64,000 nucleotides of DNA from JAGBWK01 sp964544595 (GTDB lineage: Bacteria; Bacteroidota; Bacteroidia; Bacteroidales; Muribaculaceae), in NCBI GenBank assembly GCA_964544595.1, contig CAZJBM010000008.1:15456-79455 (forward strand). The letters run 5' to 3'. The notes beneath the pieces were generated by a model, which was given only the letters and a program-made list of their open reading frames with translations, had not been told where the DNA came from and made no database searches. Below, one piece after another: positions 35,660 through 45,702 of the stretch. How positions within the stretch are numbered: the first letter of the stretch is position 1; the number at the start of each line of letters is the position of its first letter. Made by a program: the position numbers and the translations under genes.

Positions 35660-37420
35660 ATGAAGACATTTGAAGAACTTGGAGTCAGCGAGCCGCTGCT
35701 GAAAGCGGTCTCTGAACTCGGATTTGAGGCTCCTATGCCAGTGCAGGAGCAAGTAATACCTCATCTGCTAAGCGAACCGGGCGACGTGGTCGCTCTCGCG
35801 CAGACCGGTACCGGTAAAACGGCGGCCTTCGGCCTGCCTGTGTTGCAGCGTATCAACGCCGACTCAAAGGCTACGCAGGCGCTGATATTGTCGCCTACCC
35901 GCGAGCTCTGCCTGCAGATAGCCTCAGACCTCGCCGACTTCTCTAAATATCTGCCCGACGTAGAGGTGCTTCCCGTTTACGGCGGGTCGAGCATCGAAAG
36001 CCAGATACGCGCGCTGCGCCGCGGCGTTCAGATTATCGTCGCGACCCCAGGCCGTCTCATCGACCTTATAAAGCGCGGCGTGGTTAAGCTCGAAGATGTT
36101 CATACGGTGATTCTCGACGAGGCCGACGAGATGCTCAATATGGGATTTCTCGACTCGATCAACGAGATACTTGAGCACGTGCCCGACGACCGCAAAATGC
36201 TCATGTTCTCGGCCACAATGCCTAATGAAATCGCGAAAATCGCGAAAAAATATATGCACGACCCCGTTGAGTTTGTCATCGGCACCAAGAACGAGGGCGC
36301 GGCCAACGTGAAGCACATATATTATATGGTAAACGCGCGCGACAAGTATTTGGCTCTCAAGCGCGTGGCCGATTACAACCCCGACATTTACGCGATAGTG
36401 TTCTGCCGCACCCGCCGCGACACTCAGGAAATCGCCGATAAGCTTATCGCCGACGGCTATAACGCCGACGCGCTCCACGGCGACCTCTCGCAGCAGCAGC
36501 GCGACATAGTGATGAAGAAATTCCGCGACCGGGTGATCACAATTCTCGTCGCTACCGACGTCGCGGCCCGCGGCCTAGATGTCGACGACCTTACCCATGT
36601 GATCAATTACGGTCTACCCGACGATACGGCAGTCTATACCCACCGCTCAGGCCGTACGGGGCGCGCCGGAAAGACAGGCGTGTCGGTGGCCATCATCCAC
36701 TCCCGCGAGAAAGGCAAACTAAGGGAAATCGAGCGCATCATCGGTAAGAAATTCGAGCGCAAGGAGGTGCCGTCGCCTCATCAGATCATCGAGAAGCAGC
36801 TTTACTCACTGGCCGACCGCATCGAGAAGGTAGAGGTCAACGTAGAGGAGATGGACAAATACACACCCGGCGTTATCAAAAAGCTCGGATGGCTCTCCAA
36901 CGAAGACCTTATCCGCCGAGTGCTTTCGCTTGAGTTCAACCGATTGCTCGACTATTATAAGGATGCCCCCAATATCGATTTTATCGACGAAAAACCCTCA
37001 AAAGGGGATAAAAAAGGGAAAAAAGAGCACGACCGTCCGCGCAACGACCGCGATAAAGACCGCCGCACCGCAGAGAAAGGTATGGAACGCATATACATAA
37101 ATGTGGGCAAGGGGGACGGTTTCTTCGCCGGGAATCTTATCGAGATGTTGAATAAGAATATTCCGGGGCACCGCGTGGATGTTGGCCGTATCGACCTTCT
37201 GCCCCACTACTCGCTTTTCGACGTGCGTAAAAAAGACGCTCCTAAGGTAGTGGCCGGACTTCGCGGCGCCGATTTCCTCGGCCGTCGCATCTACAGCGAA
37301 ATCGCCGACCAGGAGAAAGATTACGCCCGCGCTTCGACGCGCAAAAACCATGACTCTACCCCTCCGGCTGAATTTTTCGACAAAAAGCGTGGCGCAGGTC
37401 GTAAGTCACGCAAAAAATAG
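35660..37420 (+). CDS. DEAD-box RNA helicase with DbpA-type RNA-binding C-terminus
   Basis: 586 residues. Q-motif region GFEAPMPVQEQV, motif I AQTGTGKT, Ia PTRELCLQ, DEAD (153-156), SAT, then RecA2 motifs HGDLSQQQR, ATDVAARGLDV and HRSGRTGRAG. A lysine-rich linker leads to a DbpA-like RRM (YINVGKGDGFFAGNLIEML). The C-terminal tail is basic. It probably remodels structured RNA, for example in ribosome assembly. Single gene flanked on both sides by copies of the 166-bp element. Confidence 0.94.
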   Translation: MKTFEELGVSEPLLKAVSELGFEAPMPVQEQVIPHLLSEPGDVVALAQTGTGKTAAFGLPVLQRINADSKATQALILSPTRELCLQIASDLADFSKYLPDVEVLPVYGGSSIESQIRALRRGVQIIVATPGRLIDLIKRGVVKLEDVHTVILDEADEMLNMGFLDSINEILEHVPDDRKMLMFSATMPNEIAKIAKKYMHDPVEFVIGTKNEGAANVKHIYYMVNARDKYLALKRVADYNPDIYAIVFCRTRRDTQEIADKLIADGYNADALHGDLSQQQRDIVMKKFRDRVITILVATDVAARGLDVDDLTHVINYGLPDDTAVYTHRSGRTGRAGKTGVSVAIIHSREKGKLREIERIIGKKFERKEVPSPHQIIEKQLYSLADRIEKVEVNVEEMDKYTPGVIKKLGWLSNEDLIRRVLSLEFNRLLDYYKDAPNIDFIDEKPSKGDKKGKKEHDRPRNDRDKDRRTAEKGMERIYINVGKGDGFFAGNLIEMLNKNIPGHRVDVGRIDLLPHYSLFDVRKKDAPKVVAGLRGADFLGRRIYSEIADQEKDYARASTRKNHDSTPPAEFFDKKRGAGRKSRKK

Positions 37421-37449
37421 TTATCTTTGACTCCGTCAATCGCCGTAAT

Positions 37450-37615
37450 TAAGTAAGTATCGAAAATTAGTTTATACCAATCTTCAGCTTGCTATCGCGA
37501 TCTTTGATTTTGCTCATCGGTCATTATGGAACCCCATAACTCCCTCTTCGCAAAATCAAATCTCTCTAATATCAATCTCGAATCTTAATATAAACTAATT
37601 TACGATACTTACTTA
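37450..37615 (+). mobile_element. 166-bp TA-flanked inverted-repeat element, copy 3
   Basis: Same length and ends as copies 1 and 2. The final A of the right-hand TA is the A of the ATG of the next gene, so the whole leader of that gene is made of element sequence. The inner frame starts MEPHNSLFAKSNL and stops after 20 residues. Confidence 0.8.
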
Positions 37616-38235
37616 TGAAAAGATATTTACTCGCTATCGCAGCTTCGGCCGCCGCATTGGCGGCCGGAGCGCAAGCTACCGCCCGCTCGGCTCTCACAAC
37701 CGCGCCGGGCGTTGTATTGCCCGAACTCTCAGAGTCGACCCGACTCGATATGCTCGACTACTATGATAGCGGGATGAAGAAGCCGTTAGCCAACATTTTC
37801 GGCACTGAATGTGTGCTCGATACCCTCGGCAACGATAAGGCTACCATACGCTTCGGCGACCACAAGACGCTGTCGATCTATGTGCTTCCTTACGGCAAGA
37901 AGGAGCTCATTATGACAATCGAAACACTCAGCGTGCCGCAAGCCGACTCCCACATCGCTTTCTACACCACAAAGTGGGAGCCGATCGAGACCAAAAAGCT
38001 CTTCTCAGAGCCGCGTCTCGCCGACTGGGTAGGCAATCTCAGCGGCGAGAAGCTCGTCGAGGTAGAGAATGCGGTTCCGTTCATATTGTATCAGGCCGAA
38101 TATGACCCCTCTACCGCCACGTTGCGGCTGACGAGCGACCTCGACGGCTATGTGGCCAGGGAGTATATGCCGCTCGCGAAGGAGGCAGTCGCCGAATCGC
38201 TGACCTATACCTGGAGCGGCAAGCGGTTCAAATAA
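37615..38235 (+). CDS. DUF3256 family exported protein
   Basis: 206 residues with a signal peptide (MKRYLLAIAASAAALAAGAQA). The mature part matches DUF3256 (ESTRLDMLDYYDSGMKKPLAN, then KELIMTIETLSVPQADSHIAFY). Function is unknown; the family is largely confined to Bacteroidales. Its start codon abuts repeat element copy 3. xseA follows 36 bp later. Confidence 0.82.
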   Translation: MKRYLLAIAASAAALAAGAQATARSALTTAPGVVLPELSESTRLDMLDYYDSGMKKPLANIFGTECVLDTLGNDKATIRFGDHKTLSIYVLPYGKKELIMTIETLSVPQADSHIAFYTTKWEPIETKKLFSEPRLADWVGNLSGEKLVEVENAVPFILYQAEYDPSTATLRLTSDLDGYVAREYMPLAKEAVAESLTYTWSGKRFK

Positions 38236-38271
38236 CATCGGCAACTTATCATATCAACAGTAAGGCTCGCA

Positions 38272-39564
38272 ATGGAGGAAACATTAACCCTATATCAACT
38301 CAATGAACTGGTGCGCTCGTTGGTGACGGTGTCGTCGACGCAGGGCCGATGGGTCACCGCCGAGTTGAGCGACGTGAACGTGCGCGGGGGGCATTGCTAC
38401 ATGGAGCTGCTTCAGAAAGATGACGCGGGCCGACAGGTGGCGAAGGCGCGAGGGGTGATATGGGCCAACCGATACAAGCCCATAGCCTACGACTTCCTTC
38501 GAGCCACAGGGCAGCAGTTTGCCACGGGATTGAAGGTGCGTCTCCGCGCCTCAGTGTCGATGCACGCCGTCTACGGCATGTCGCTGGTTATTACCGAGGT
38601 TGACCCCTCGTTTACGATGGGCGACCTCTTGCGCCGCCGCAACGAAAGTATCCAACGGTTGCGCCAACTCGGCATCCTCGAAGCCAACCGACAGCTGCCG
38701 CTCCCCGATTTCCCGAGCCGTATCGCTATTATATCCGCTCCGACGGCCGCAGGCTACGGCGATTTCATGAAGCAGCTTTACGGCAATAAATCTAATCTAC
38801 GATTCGAGACGACGCTATTTCCCGCGTTGGTGCAGGGGGACCGCGCCCCGGCCTCAATCATCGAGGCATTGGAGAGAGTGGCCGAGCGAAGCGCCGACTT
38901 CGACTGCGTGGTGATAATCCGCGGCGGCGGAGCTTCGAGCGACCTGCTCGCCTTTGAAGATTACGAACTCGCCGAGACTGTGGCCAATTTCCCCCTGCCT
39001 GTGCTTATAGGCATCGGCCACGAGCGCGACATAACCCTGCTCGACTATGTGGCCAACAAGCGACTGAAAACCCCTACCGCCGTCGCCGAGTATCTCGTCT
39101 ATTTAGGCGAGCAGCAGCTCGCGGCGTTGCAGCGCATCGCGGCGATGATATTACAGATTGTCACCGATATAATATCAGGGGCAAAGGAGCAACTGAGCTA
39201 CCTTGAGGGCATATTGCCTATCGCGCCGGTCAATGCGGTCAGAAACCAGGCCAATCGTCTCGACCGCGCTATAATGAGTCTATCGGGCGTAGGGGCAAAG
39301 CATATCATCCCCGCTATCGAGCGACTGAAACTGCAGGAGGAAACCCTCGCTCCGCTCCTGCGCGGGGCTATCGACCGGGCAGCGCAGCGACTCGACGCCA
39401 AGGAGCAGCTGGTCAAGGCATTGTCGCCACAGTCGGTGCTGTCGCGCGGCTACTCGATAACCCGCGTGGACGGCCGCGCGCTTCGCAATCCCGCCGAAGC
39501 GCCCCCGGGAGCCGAGATAGAGACCATTCTCGCCGAGGGTGTGATTAAGTCAATACTGGTATAG
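38272..39564 (+). CDS. xseA: exodeoxyribonuclease VII large subunit
   Basis: 430 residues. An N-terminal OB-fold (QGRWVTAELSDVNVRGGHCYMEL) is followed by the catalytic core with RIAIISAPTAAGYGDF, VVIIRGGGASSDLLAFEDYELA and GHERDITLLDYVANKRLKTPTAVAEYLV, then a C-terminal coiled coil. It degrades single-stranded DNA together with XseB, encoded 37 bp downstream. Confidence 0.96.
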   Translation: MEETLTLYQLNELVRSLVTVSSTQGRWVTAELSDVNVRGGHCYMELLQKDDAGRQVAKARGVIWANRYKPIAYDFLRATGQQFATGLKVRLRASVSMHAVYGMSLVITEVDPSFTMGDLLRRRNESIQRLRQLGILEANRQLPLPDFPSRIAIISAPTAAGYGDFMKQLYGNKSNLRFETTLFPALVQGDRAPASIIEALERVAERSADFDCVVIIRGGGASSDLLAFEDYELAETVANFPLPVLIGIGHERDITLLDYVANKRLKTPTAVAEYLVYLGEQQLAALQRIAAMILQIVTDIISGAKEQLSYLEGILPIAPVNAVRNQANRLDRAIMSLSGVGAKHIIPAIERLKLQEETLAPLLRGAIDRAAQRLDAKEQLVKALSPQSVLSRGYSITRVDGRALRNPAEAPPGAEIETILAEGVIKSILV

Positions 39565-39566
39565 CC

Positions 39567-39588
39567 AAGTAAGTATCGAACATTAGTT
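39567..39588 (+). repeat. solitary end of the 166-bp element between xseA and xseB
   Basis: AAGTAAGTATCGAACATTAG matches the left terminal repeat with one change, without the rest of the element. A matching right-end fragment, GATACTTAC, lies at 39898-39906, on the other side of xseB. Confidence 0.7.
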
Positions 39589-39601
39589 AAGAACGAATAT
39601 T

Positions 39602-39811
39602 ATGGAACTGAAACCTGTAGAAGAAATGACATATCGCGAGGCTTTGACGCAGCTCGAAAGCATATTGCGCGCCATGCAGGCCGACGATGTCGACATCGAC
39701 AAGCTATCGGCCATGACGCGTCGCGCGACCGAGCTTATAGCGAAGTGCCGCTCCACACTGACGGCCACCGACCAAGAGCTCCGCGAAATTCTCGACAAGC
39801 TCGATAAATAG
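39602..39811 (+). CDS. xseB: exodeoxyribonuclease VII small subunit
   Basis: 69 residues. MTYREALTQLESILRAMQAD and the helical C-terminus TATDQELREILDKL are typical of XseB. It forms a complex with XseA and shares its operon. A piece of the 166-bp repeat lies in the 37-bp gap before it. Confidence 0.94.
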   Translation: MELKPVEEMTYREALTQLESILRAMQADDVDIDKLSAMTRRATELIAKCRSTLTATDQELREILDKLDK

Positions 39812-39851
39812 CCCGCTGCCATCGGTTTCTCCCGGTTAAGCATAGTCTTAT

Positions 39852-39882
39852 TTGGGATATTGGAATAAATTGAGTAATTTTG
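39852..39882 (+). promoter_or_regulatory. promoter upstream of the CvpA gene
   Basis: TTG at 39852-39854 and TAATTTTG at 39875-39882 are 20 nt apart. Repeat element copy 4 lies between this promoter and the coding sequence, so it would be part of the mRNA leader. Confidence 0.6.
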
Positions 39883-39916
39883 CGCTGAATACAACTTGAT
39901 ACTTACGAAATTTACA

Positions 39917-40082
39917 TAAGTAAGTATCGAAAATTAGTTTATACCAATCTTCAGCTTGCTATCGCGATCTTTGATTTTGCTCATCGGTCATTATGGAACC
40001 CCATAACTCCCTCTTCGCAAAATCAAATCTCACTAATATCAATCTCGAATCTAAATATAAACTAAATCACGAAACTTACATA
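39917..40082 (+). mobile_element. 166-bp TA-flanked inverted-repeat element, copy 4
   Basis: Same length as the other copies; the right end is more diverged (ACTTACATA for ACTTACTTA). The inner frame starts MEPHNSLFAKSNL and has lost the stop present in copies 1 and 3, running on beyond the element. It ends 11 nt before the CvpA start. Confidence 0.8.
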
Positions 40083-40092
40083 TCAATAAAAA

Positions 40093-40635
40093 TTGAGCGC
40101 ATTAGATATTTTCATACTACTGGTAGCGGTCGTGTCGCTGGTCTACGGCTACAGCCGCGGCGTGATAAAGCAGATCGGGGCGCTTATGGGCGTAGTGGCC
40201 GGTATAGTGGCCTGCCGGCTTTTCGGCGACACGCTCTCGGCCTGGTTTGTCGGCAACAATCCCAATGCCGACAACGTTTATATAACAGGCGTGTTTACCA
40301 ACCTGATACTGTTCATAGCCGGTTTTCTCGCCGCGCTTTTCTTCGCAAAAGCCCTGAAAATAGTGTCGAGGCAGCTTGCGCTTGCGTCGCTCGACCGCTT
40401 TTTCGGCGCGATCTTCAGCCTGCTGTCGTGGTTTTTCGCCTTCAGCATGTTGCTGAACGTATGGCAGGCATTCAAGCCCGACACCAATGTGATGAGCAAT
40501 TCGCATCTCTTCGCGGGCGCGCCGGCTGAGTTTATCATAGACTTCGCCCCGGCAGTGGTAGGAAGCGAAACAGCGCAGTCGATGTTTCACGCCATCGACC
40601 GAATCGGGCGCGACAAGCCCGACGAAGAAAGCTAA
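40093..40635 (+). CDS. CvpA family membrane protein
   Basis: 180 residues with four membrane segments. The N-terminus LDIFILLVAVVSLVYGYSRG is the family signature. CvpA was named for colicin V production; members affect envelope and purine-linked phenotypes, with no firm mechanism. A TTG start is used; no ATG is near. It is preceded directly by repeat element copy 4 and followed by sufB after 38 bp. Confidence 0.85.
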   Translation: MSALDIFILLVAVVSLVYGYSRGVIKQIGALMGVVAGIVACRLFGDTLSAWFVGNNPNADNVYITGVFTNLILFIAGFLAALFFAKALKIVSRQLALASLDRFFGAIFSLLSWFFAFSMLLNVWQAFKPDTNVMSNSHLFAGAPAEFIIDFAPAVVGSETAQSMFHAIDRIGRDKPDEES

Positions 40636-40673
40636 CAATCAATATCTGAATCGCGAAGATAACAATATCTGAC

Positions 40674-42128
40674 ATGAAGGATAACGAAAACGACAATATT
40701 ATCGATGACGTAGCCGGCGACGGCGAGTACAAGTACGGCTTTACTTCAGACATCGATACCGACATAATACCCAAGGGCCTCAGCGAGGACGTCGTGCGCC
40801 TTATTTCCTCAAAGAAAGGGGAGCCAGATTGGCTGCTCGATTTCCGCCTGAAGGCATATCGCCATTGGCTCACTCTGACACCTCCCACGTGGGCTCACCT
40901 CGACATCCCCGAGATCGATTTCCAGGCAATAAGCTACTATGCGGCCCCGGTGAAAAAGGAGGGGCCGAAAAGCCTCGACGAGGTTGATCCCGAACTTCTC
41001 GCGACATTCGATAAACTCGGCATACCCCTCGAAGAGCAGAAGCAGCTTTCGGGCATGGCTGTCGACGCGGTGATGGACTCGGTGTCGGTCAAGACCACCC
41101 ACCGCGAGAAGCTCGCCGAGCTCGGCGTGATATTCTGCTCATTCTCAGAGGCGGTGAAAGATTACCCCGACCTTGTCAAGAAATATCTCGGCAAAGTGGT
41201 GTCGTACAAAGACAACTTCTACGCCGCGCTGAATTCGGCGGTATTCTCCGACGGCTCATTCGTGTATATCCCCAAGGGGGTGCGCTGCCCGATGGAACTG
41301 TCGACCTATTTCCGCATAAACGCCTCAGGCACAGGCCAGTTTGAGCGCACGCTCATAGTGGCCGACGATGACGCCTACGTCAGCTATCTCGAAGGATGCA
41401 CGGCCCCGATGCGTGACGAGAATCAGCTTCACGCCGCTATCGTTGAGATAATCGTCGAGGAGCGCGCCGAGGTGAAATACTCGACTGTGCAGAACTGGTA
41501 TGCCGGAGATAAAGATGGCCGCGGAGGCGTTTATAACTTCGTCACCAAGCGCGGGCTTTGTCGAGGCGATTTCTCAAAACTTTCATGGACGCAGGTCGAA
41601 ACCGGGTCGGCCATCACATGGAAATATCCCAGCTGCGTGCTCGCCGGAAACAACTCGGTAGGCGAATTCTACTCAGTGGCAGTCACTAAGAATCGCCAGC
41701 AGGCCGACACAGGCACCAAAATGATACATCTCGGCAACAACACCCGCTCCACCATAGTGAGCAAGGGTATATCGGCCGGACATAGCGAAAACTCCTACCG
41801 CGGCCTCGTGAAGGTGGCCCCGAATGCCGACGGATGCCGTAACTATACGCAGTGCGACTCGCTGCTGCTCGGAAGCCATTGCGGCGCGCATACATTCCCC
41901 TATATCGACGTGCTCAATAAGACCGCTATCGTGGAGCACGAAGCGACCACCTCTAAAATCTCGGAAGATCAACTCTTTTACTGCAATCAGCGCGGCATAC
42001 CTACCGAGGAGGCCGTAGCGCTGATAGTCAACGGATATGCCAAGGAGGTGATGAACAAGCTACCGATGGAGTTTGCCGTCGAGGCTCAGCGTCTGCTGCA
42101 GATCACCCTCGAAGGCTCGGTAGGGTAG
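40674..42128 (+). CDS. sufB: Fe-S cluster assembly protein SufB
   Basis: 484 residues of the SufBCD scaffold that builds iron-sulfur clusters. YIPKGVRCPMELSTYFRINA, YLEGCTAPMRDENQLHAAIVE and the C-terminal VEHEATTSKISEDQLFYCNQRG are conserved SufB segments. First of the sufB-sufC-sufD set; neither sufS nor sufE is in the window. Confidence 0.97.
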   Translation: MKDNENDNIIDDVAGDGEYKYGFTSDIDTDIIPKGLSEDVVRLISSKKGEPDWLLDFRLKAYRHWLTLTPPTWAHLDIPEIDFQAISYYAAPVKKEGPKSLDEVDPELLATFDKLGIPLEEQKQLSGMAVDAVMDSVSVKTTHREKLAELGVIFCSFSEAVKDYPDLVKKYLGKVVSYKDNFYAALNSAVFSDGSFVYIPKGVRCPMELSTYFRINASGTGQFERTLIVADDDAYVSYLEGCTAPMRDENQLHAAIVEIIVEERAEVKYSTVQNWYAGDKDGRGGVYNFVTKRGLCRGDFSKLSWTQVETGSAITWKYPSCVLAGNNSVGEFYSVAVTKNRQQADTGTKMIHLGNNTRSTIVSKGISAGHSENSYRGLVKVAPNADGCRNYTQCDSLLLGSHCGAHTFPYIDVLNKTAIVEHEATTSKISEDQLFYCNQRGIPTEEAVALIVNGYAKEVMNKLPMEFAVEAQRLLQITLEGSVG

Positions 42129-42190
42129 CGGCCTGACTCCCGTAGCATGACAACTTGATATTCACAACCCATAACCCGCTTATATACACA

Positions 42191-42955
<765 letters not shown>

Positions 42956-42975
42956 GCCACGCTTAAGATATTAGC

Positions 42976-44334
42976 ATGAACGCATTAACCCAATATATAA
43001 ATCTATACAAGGAGAATAGCCCGATTATCGAGAGCCATTCTCCCGAAGGCCTCAACTCGCTCCGCGCTTTGGCTCTCCAGGTTCTCGACACCGCCCGTTT
43101 CCCCGACCGCGGCGACGAGGGCTTCGAGAAAACCTCGATCAACGATATGTTTGCCCCCGACTTCGGCATCAATATCTCGCGGGTGAATCTCCCGGTCGAC
43201 CTGGCCTCCACATTCAAGTGCGATGTGCCTAATATGTCGACGCTTATGGGTATTGTGGCCAACGACAAGTTTGTGGCCACCGACTCATTGACGCGCAATC
43301 TTCCCGCCGGAGTCACCGTCATGTCGCTCGCCGAGGCGATGGAAAAGACCCCTGAGCTTGTAGAGAAAGCGTACGGCAAAATCGCCCCGATGGACGATGT
43401 CAACGTGGCGTTCAACACCCTGTTCGCGCAGGACGGAGTGTTTATCCGCGTCGACCGCGGCGTGAGGCTCGATCGCCCTATCCAGATAGTCAGCATCTTC
43501 AACGCCGCGACGGCGCTGCTCGCTGTCAGAAGAGTGGTGGTAGTGGCCGAAGAGGGCTCGAAAGTGAATATACTGTCGTGTGACCACTCGCGCGCCGACG
43601 GCGTGAAATATCTGTCGTCGCAAGTGATTGAGATATTGGCAGGGGAGGGGAGCGAAGTGGAGTATTTCGACATAGAGGAGTCGAGCGACACGACCGCCCG
43701 CTATAGCCAGATGTTTGTGCGCCAGCTCGAAGGCTCGCGTTTCAAAAGCAACGTTTCGACTCTGCTCAATGGCTCGACCCGCAACGACTTCAATATCTCT
43801 ATCGACGGCCCGCATTGCTCAACCGGCCTTTACGGCATGGCGATAGGCGGTCAGCGACAGCATATCGACAACTCCTCTTCGGTAGTTCATAACGCCCCGC
43901 GCTGCTCGTCGAATCAGATGTTCAAATACGTGCTCGACGATGAGTCAAACGGCGCGTTTGAGGGTGGCATTGAGGTAACCCCCGCCGCTCCCTACACCGA
44001 GGCTTACCAGAGCAATAACAACATACTCGCTTCAGAAGGCGCCCGCATGCACTCCAAGCCGCAGTTGCTTATTTACAACGACGAGGTGAAGTGCTCCCAC
44101 GGCGCCACCACCGGCCAGCTCAACCAGGAGGCGCTTTTCTACATGGAGAGCCGCGGCATACCGCGCCCCGAAGCCCGCACGATGCTTATGCAGGCATTCA
44201 TGGTCGACGTTATCAACACCGTCAGTCTCGAAGGGGTGCGCGACCGCCTGCGTCATCTTGTCGAGAAACGTTTTGACGGCACACTCGGCGGCTGTCCCAC
44301 CTGCGCGTCGCGCTGCAACCGAAGCGACGCTTAG
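42976..44334 (+). CDS. sufD: Fe-S cluster assembly protein SufD
   Basis: 452-residue paralogue of SufB. YGMAIGGQRQHIDNSSSVVH and KCSHGATTGQLNQEALFYMESRGI are the diagnostic C-terminal segments. It pairs with SufB and SufC. The gene lies 20 bp after sufC. Confidence 0.95.
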   Translation: MNALTQYINLYKENSPIIESHSPEGLNSLRALALQVLDTARFPDRGDEGFEKTSINDMFAPDFGINISRVNLPVDLASTFKCDVPNMSTLMGIVANDKFVATDSLTRNLPAGVTVMSLAEAMEKTPELVEKAYGKIAPMDDVNVAFNTLFAQDGVFIRVDRGVRLDRPIQIVSIFNAATALLAVRRVVVVAEEGSKVNILSCDHSRADGVKYLSSQVIEILAGEGSEVEYFDIEESSDTTARYSQMFVRQLEGSRFKSNVSTLLNGSTRNDFNISIDGPHCSTGLYGMAIGGQRQHIDNSSSVVHNAPRCSSNQMFKYVLDDESNGAFEGGIEVTPAAPYTEAYQSNNNILASEGARMHSKPQLLIYNDEVKCSHGATTGQLNQEALFYMESRGIPRPEARTMLMQAFMVDVINTVSLEGVRDRLRHLVEKRFDGTLGGCPTCASRCNRSDA

Positions 44335-44366
44335 ACCATTGCATTACGCCCGAAAAGCTGATTACG

Positions 44367-45617
44367 ATGATTTCATTTGACCTAAATTTCATAAACGACT
44401 ATCTGATCGACGGCCTGCTCGGGCTTTCGCTCCTCGCCACGCTTTGGATCGCGATATTCTATTGTTTGCGCATAGCCAAGGTGCGTCGCTACGCGCGGCT
44501 CCATAACGCCTCGGCCCCCAAGCGCGAGGAGCCGGCTGAGGCGGGCGATGAATACGCCCCCGCGCCCGACGTCGACAATCAGCCCGACGACCTTCTCCCC
44601 CCCCTCAGCGTGATAGTCTATTGCAAGGACAGCTCGGCGGGGCTGTCGAGGATGCTCCCGTTGTTGCTGGAGCAGAAATACCCCGGTCGGTTCGAGGTGA
44701 TCGTCACCACCGACGGCCGATCGAGTTACGCCGAAGACGTAGTGACCCTCCTGTCTAATAAATATCGCAATCTGCGCATGACCTATGTGCCCGACGAGGC
44801 TCACGCGCTCAGCCGCCAGAAGCTCGCGATGACCCTCGGCGTCAAGGCCGCCAAGCACGACTACGTGCTGCTCACCGACGCCAACGTCATAGTCCCCTCC
44901 GACGACTGGCTCGCTCTGATGGGCCGGCATTTCGCCGACGGTAAGGAAGTAGTGATCGGCGTGTGCAACCCCATAGGCCCTGAAGGGACCACCGAGAAAC
45001 AGATGGCCGCCTTTGATACTCTCGCCGACACCGCGACTTACCTCACTGCCGCTATCTCAGGGCATCCCTACCGGGGCAACGCCATGAATCTCGCGTTTCT
45101 GCGCCGTAAATTCTTCGACAACCACGGCTTCGCCCAGTCGGTAGGCTATCACCACGGCATCGACGATATTTTCCTGAGCCAAATCGCCAACGGGGGTAAC
45201 ACAACCGTGGAAATAAGCCCCGACGCGATACCTCACCTCGAATGTTACAACCTTAAGGTTCACCACCTTATCGACAAATTACAGCATATATTCACAGGGA
45301 AGCGCGTCGACAGCTCCTCGCGTCGCTTCTTCGCCGTCGGCTCGCTGGCGGTATGGTTGTGGCTCGGCGCCACGATCGCCTGCGGGGTATTGGGCTTCCC
45401 CAATTTGCTCCCGCTCGCCATATCGCTCGGCCTCGGGCTGATATGGATGATCACGGCTTGCGTCACCTGGAAGCGGTGTGGCCGCGCGCTCGGCATCCGC
45501 ATAAGCGCGGGGCTGCTCCCTCTGCGTATGCTCTGGCGACCGATAAGCAATTTCATCTACCGTATCCGCGCGCACTCCAACCGCTCGTCGAACTACACGT
45601 GGGCTAAAGGCTTCTGA
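44367..45617 (+). CDS. family 2 glycosyltransferase, membrane-bound
   Basis: 416 residues. An N-terminal membrane helix (GLLGLSLLATLWIAIFYCL) is followed by the GT2 domain with LSVIVYCKDSSAGLSRMLPLL, the DxD-like VLLTDANVIVP and the acceptor region GIDDIFLSQIANGG. Two C-terminal membrane helices (about 315-360) follow. It would transfer a sugar from an activated donor to a lipid or glycan at the inner membrane. Its target is unknown. It lies 32 bp after sufD but is unrelated in function. Confidence 0.85.
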   Translation: MISFDLNFINDYLIDGLLGLSLLATLWIAIFYCLRIAKVRRYARLHNASAPKREEPAEAGDEYAPAPDVDNQPDDLLPPLSVIVYCKDSSAGLSRMLPLLLEQKYPGRFEVIVTTDGRSSYAEDVVTLLSNKYRNLRMTYVPDEAHALSRQKLAMTLGVKAAKHDYVLLTDANVIVPSDDWLALMGRHFADGKEVVIGVCNPIGPEGTTEKQMAAFDTLADTATYLTAAISGHPYRGNAMNLAFLRRKFFDNHGFAQSVGYHHGIDDIFLSQIANGGNTTVEISPDAIPHLECYNLKVHHLIDKLQHIFTGKRVDSSSRRFFAVGSLAVWLWLGATIACGVLGFPNLLPLAISLGLGLIWMITACVTWKRCGRALGIRISAGLLPLRMLWRPISNFIYRIRAHSNRSSNYTWAKGF

Positions 45618-45633
45618 CCGCACCCGACGGCGA

Positions 45634-45702
45634 TAATGCTCGCTCTTAGCGAAATCGAATCACGCAAATATCAATTATCAACCAAATTACGATACATACA
45701 CA
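45634..45702 (+). repeat. diverged right half of the 166-bp element
   Basis: GCTCGCTCTTAGCGAAATCG to GATACATACACA aligns with the right half of the full copies. The frame still reads SLLAKSN, then NIN, then YDTY, as in the others. It ends at the ATG of the thioredoxin gene. Confidence 0.55.
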
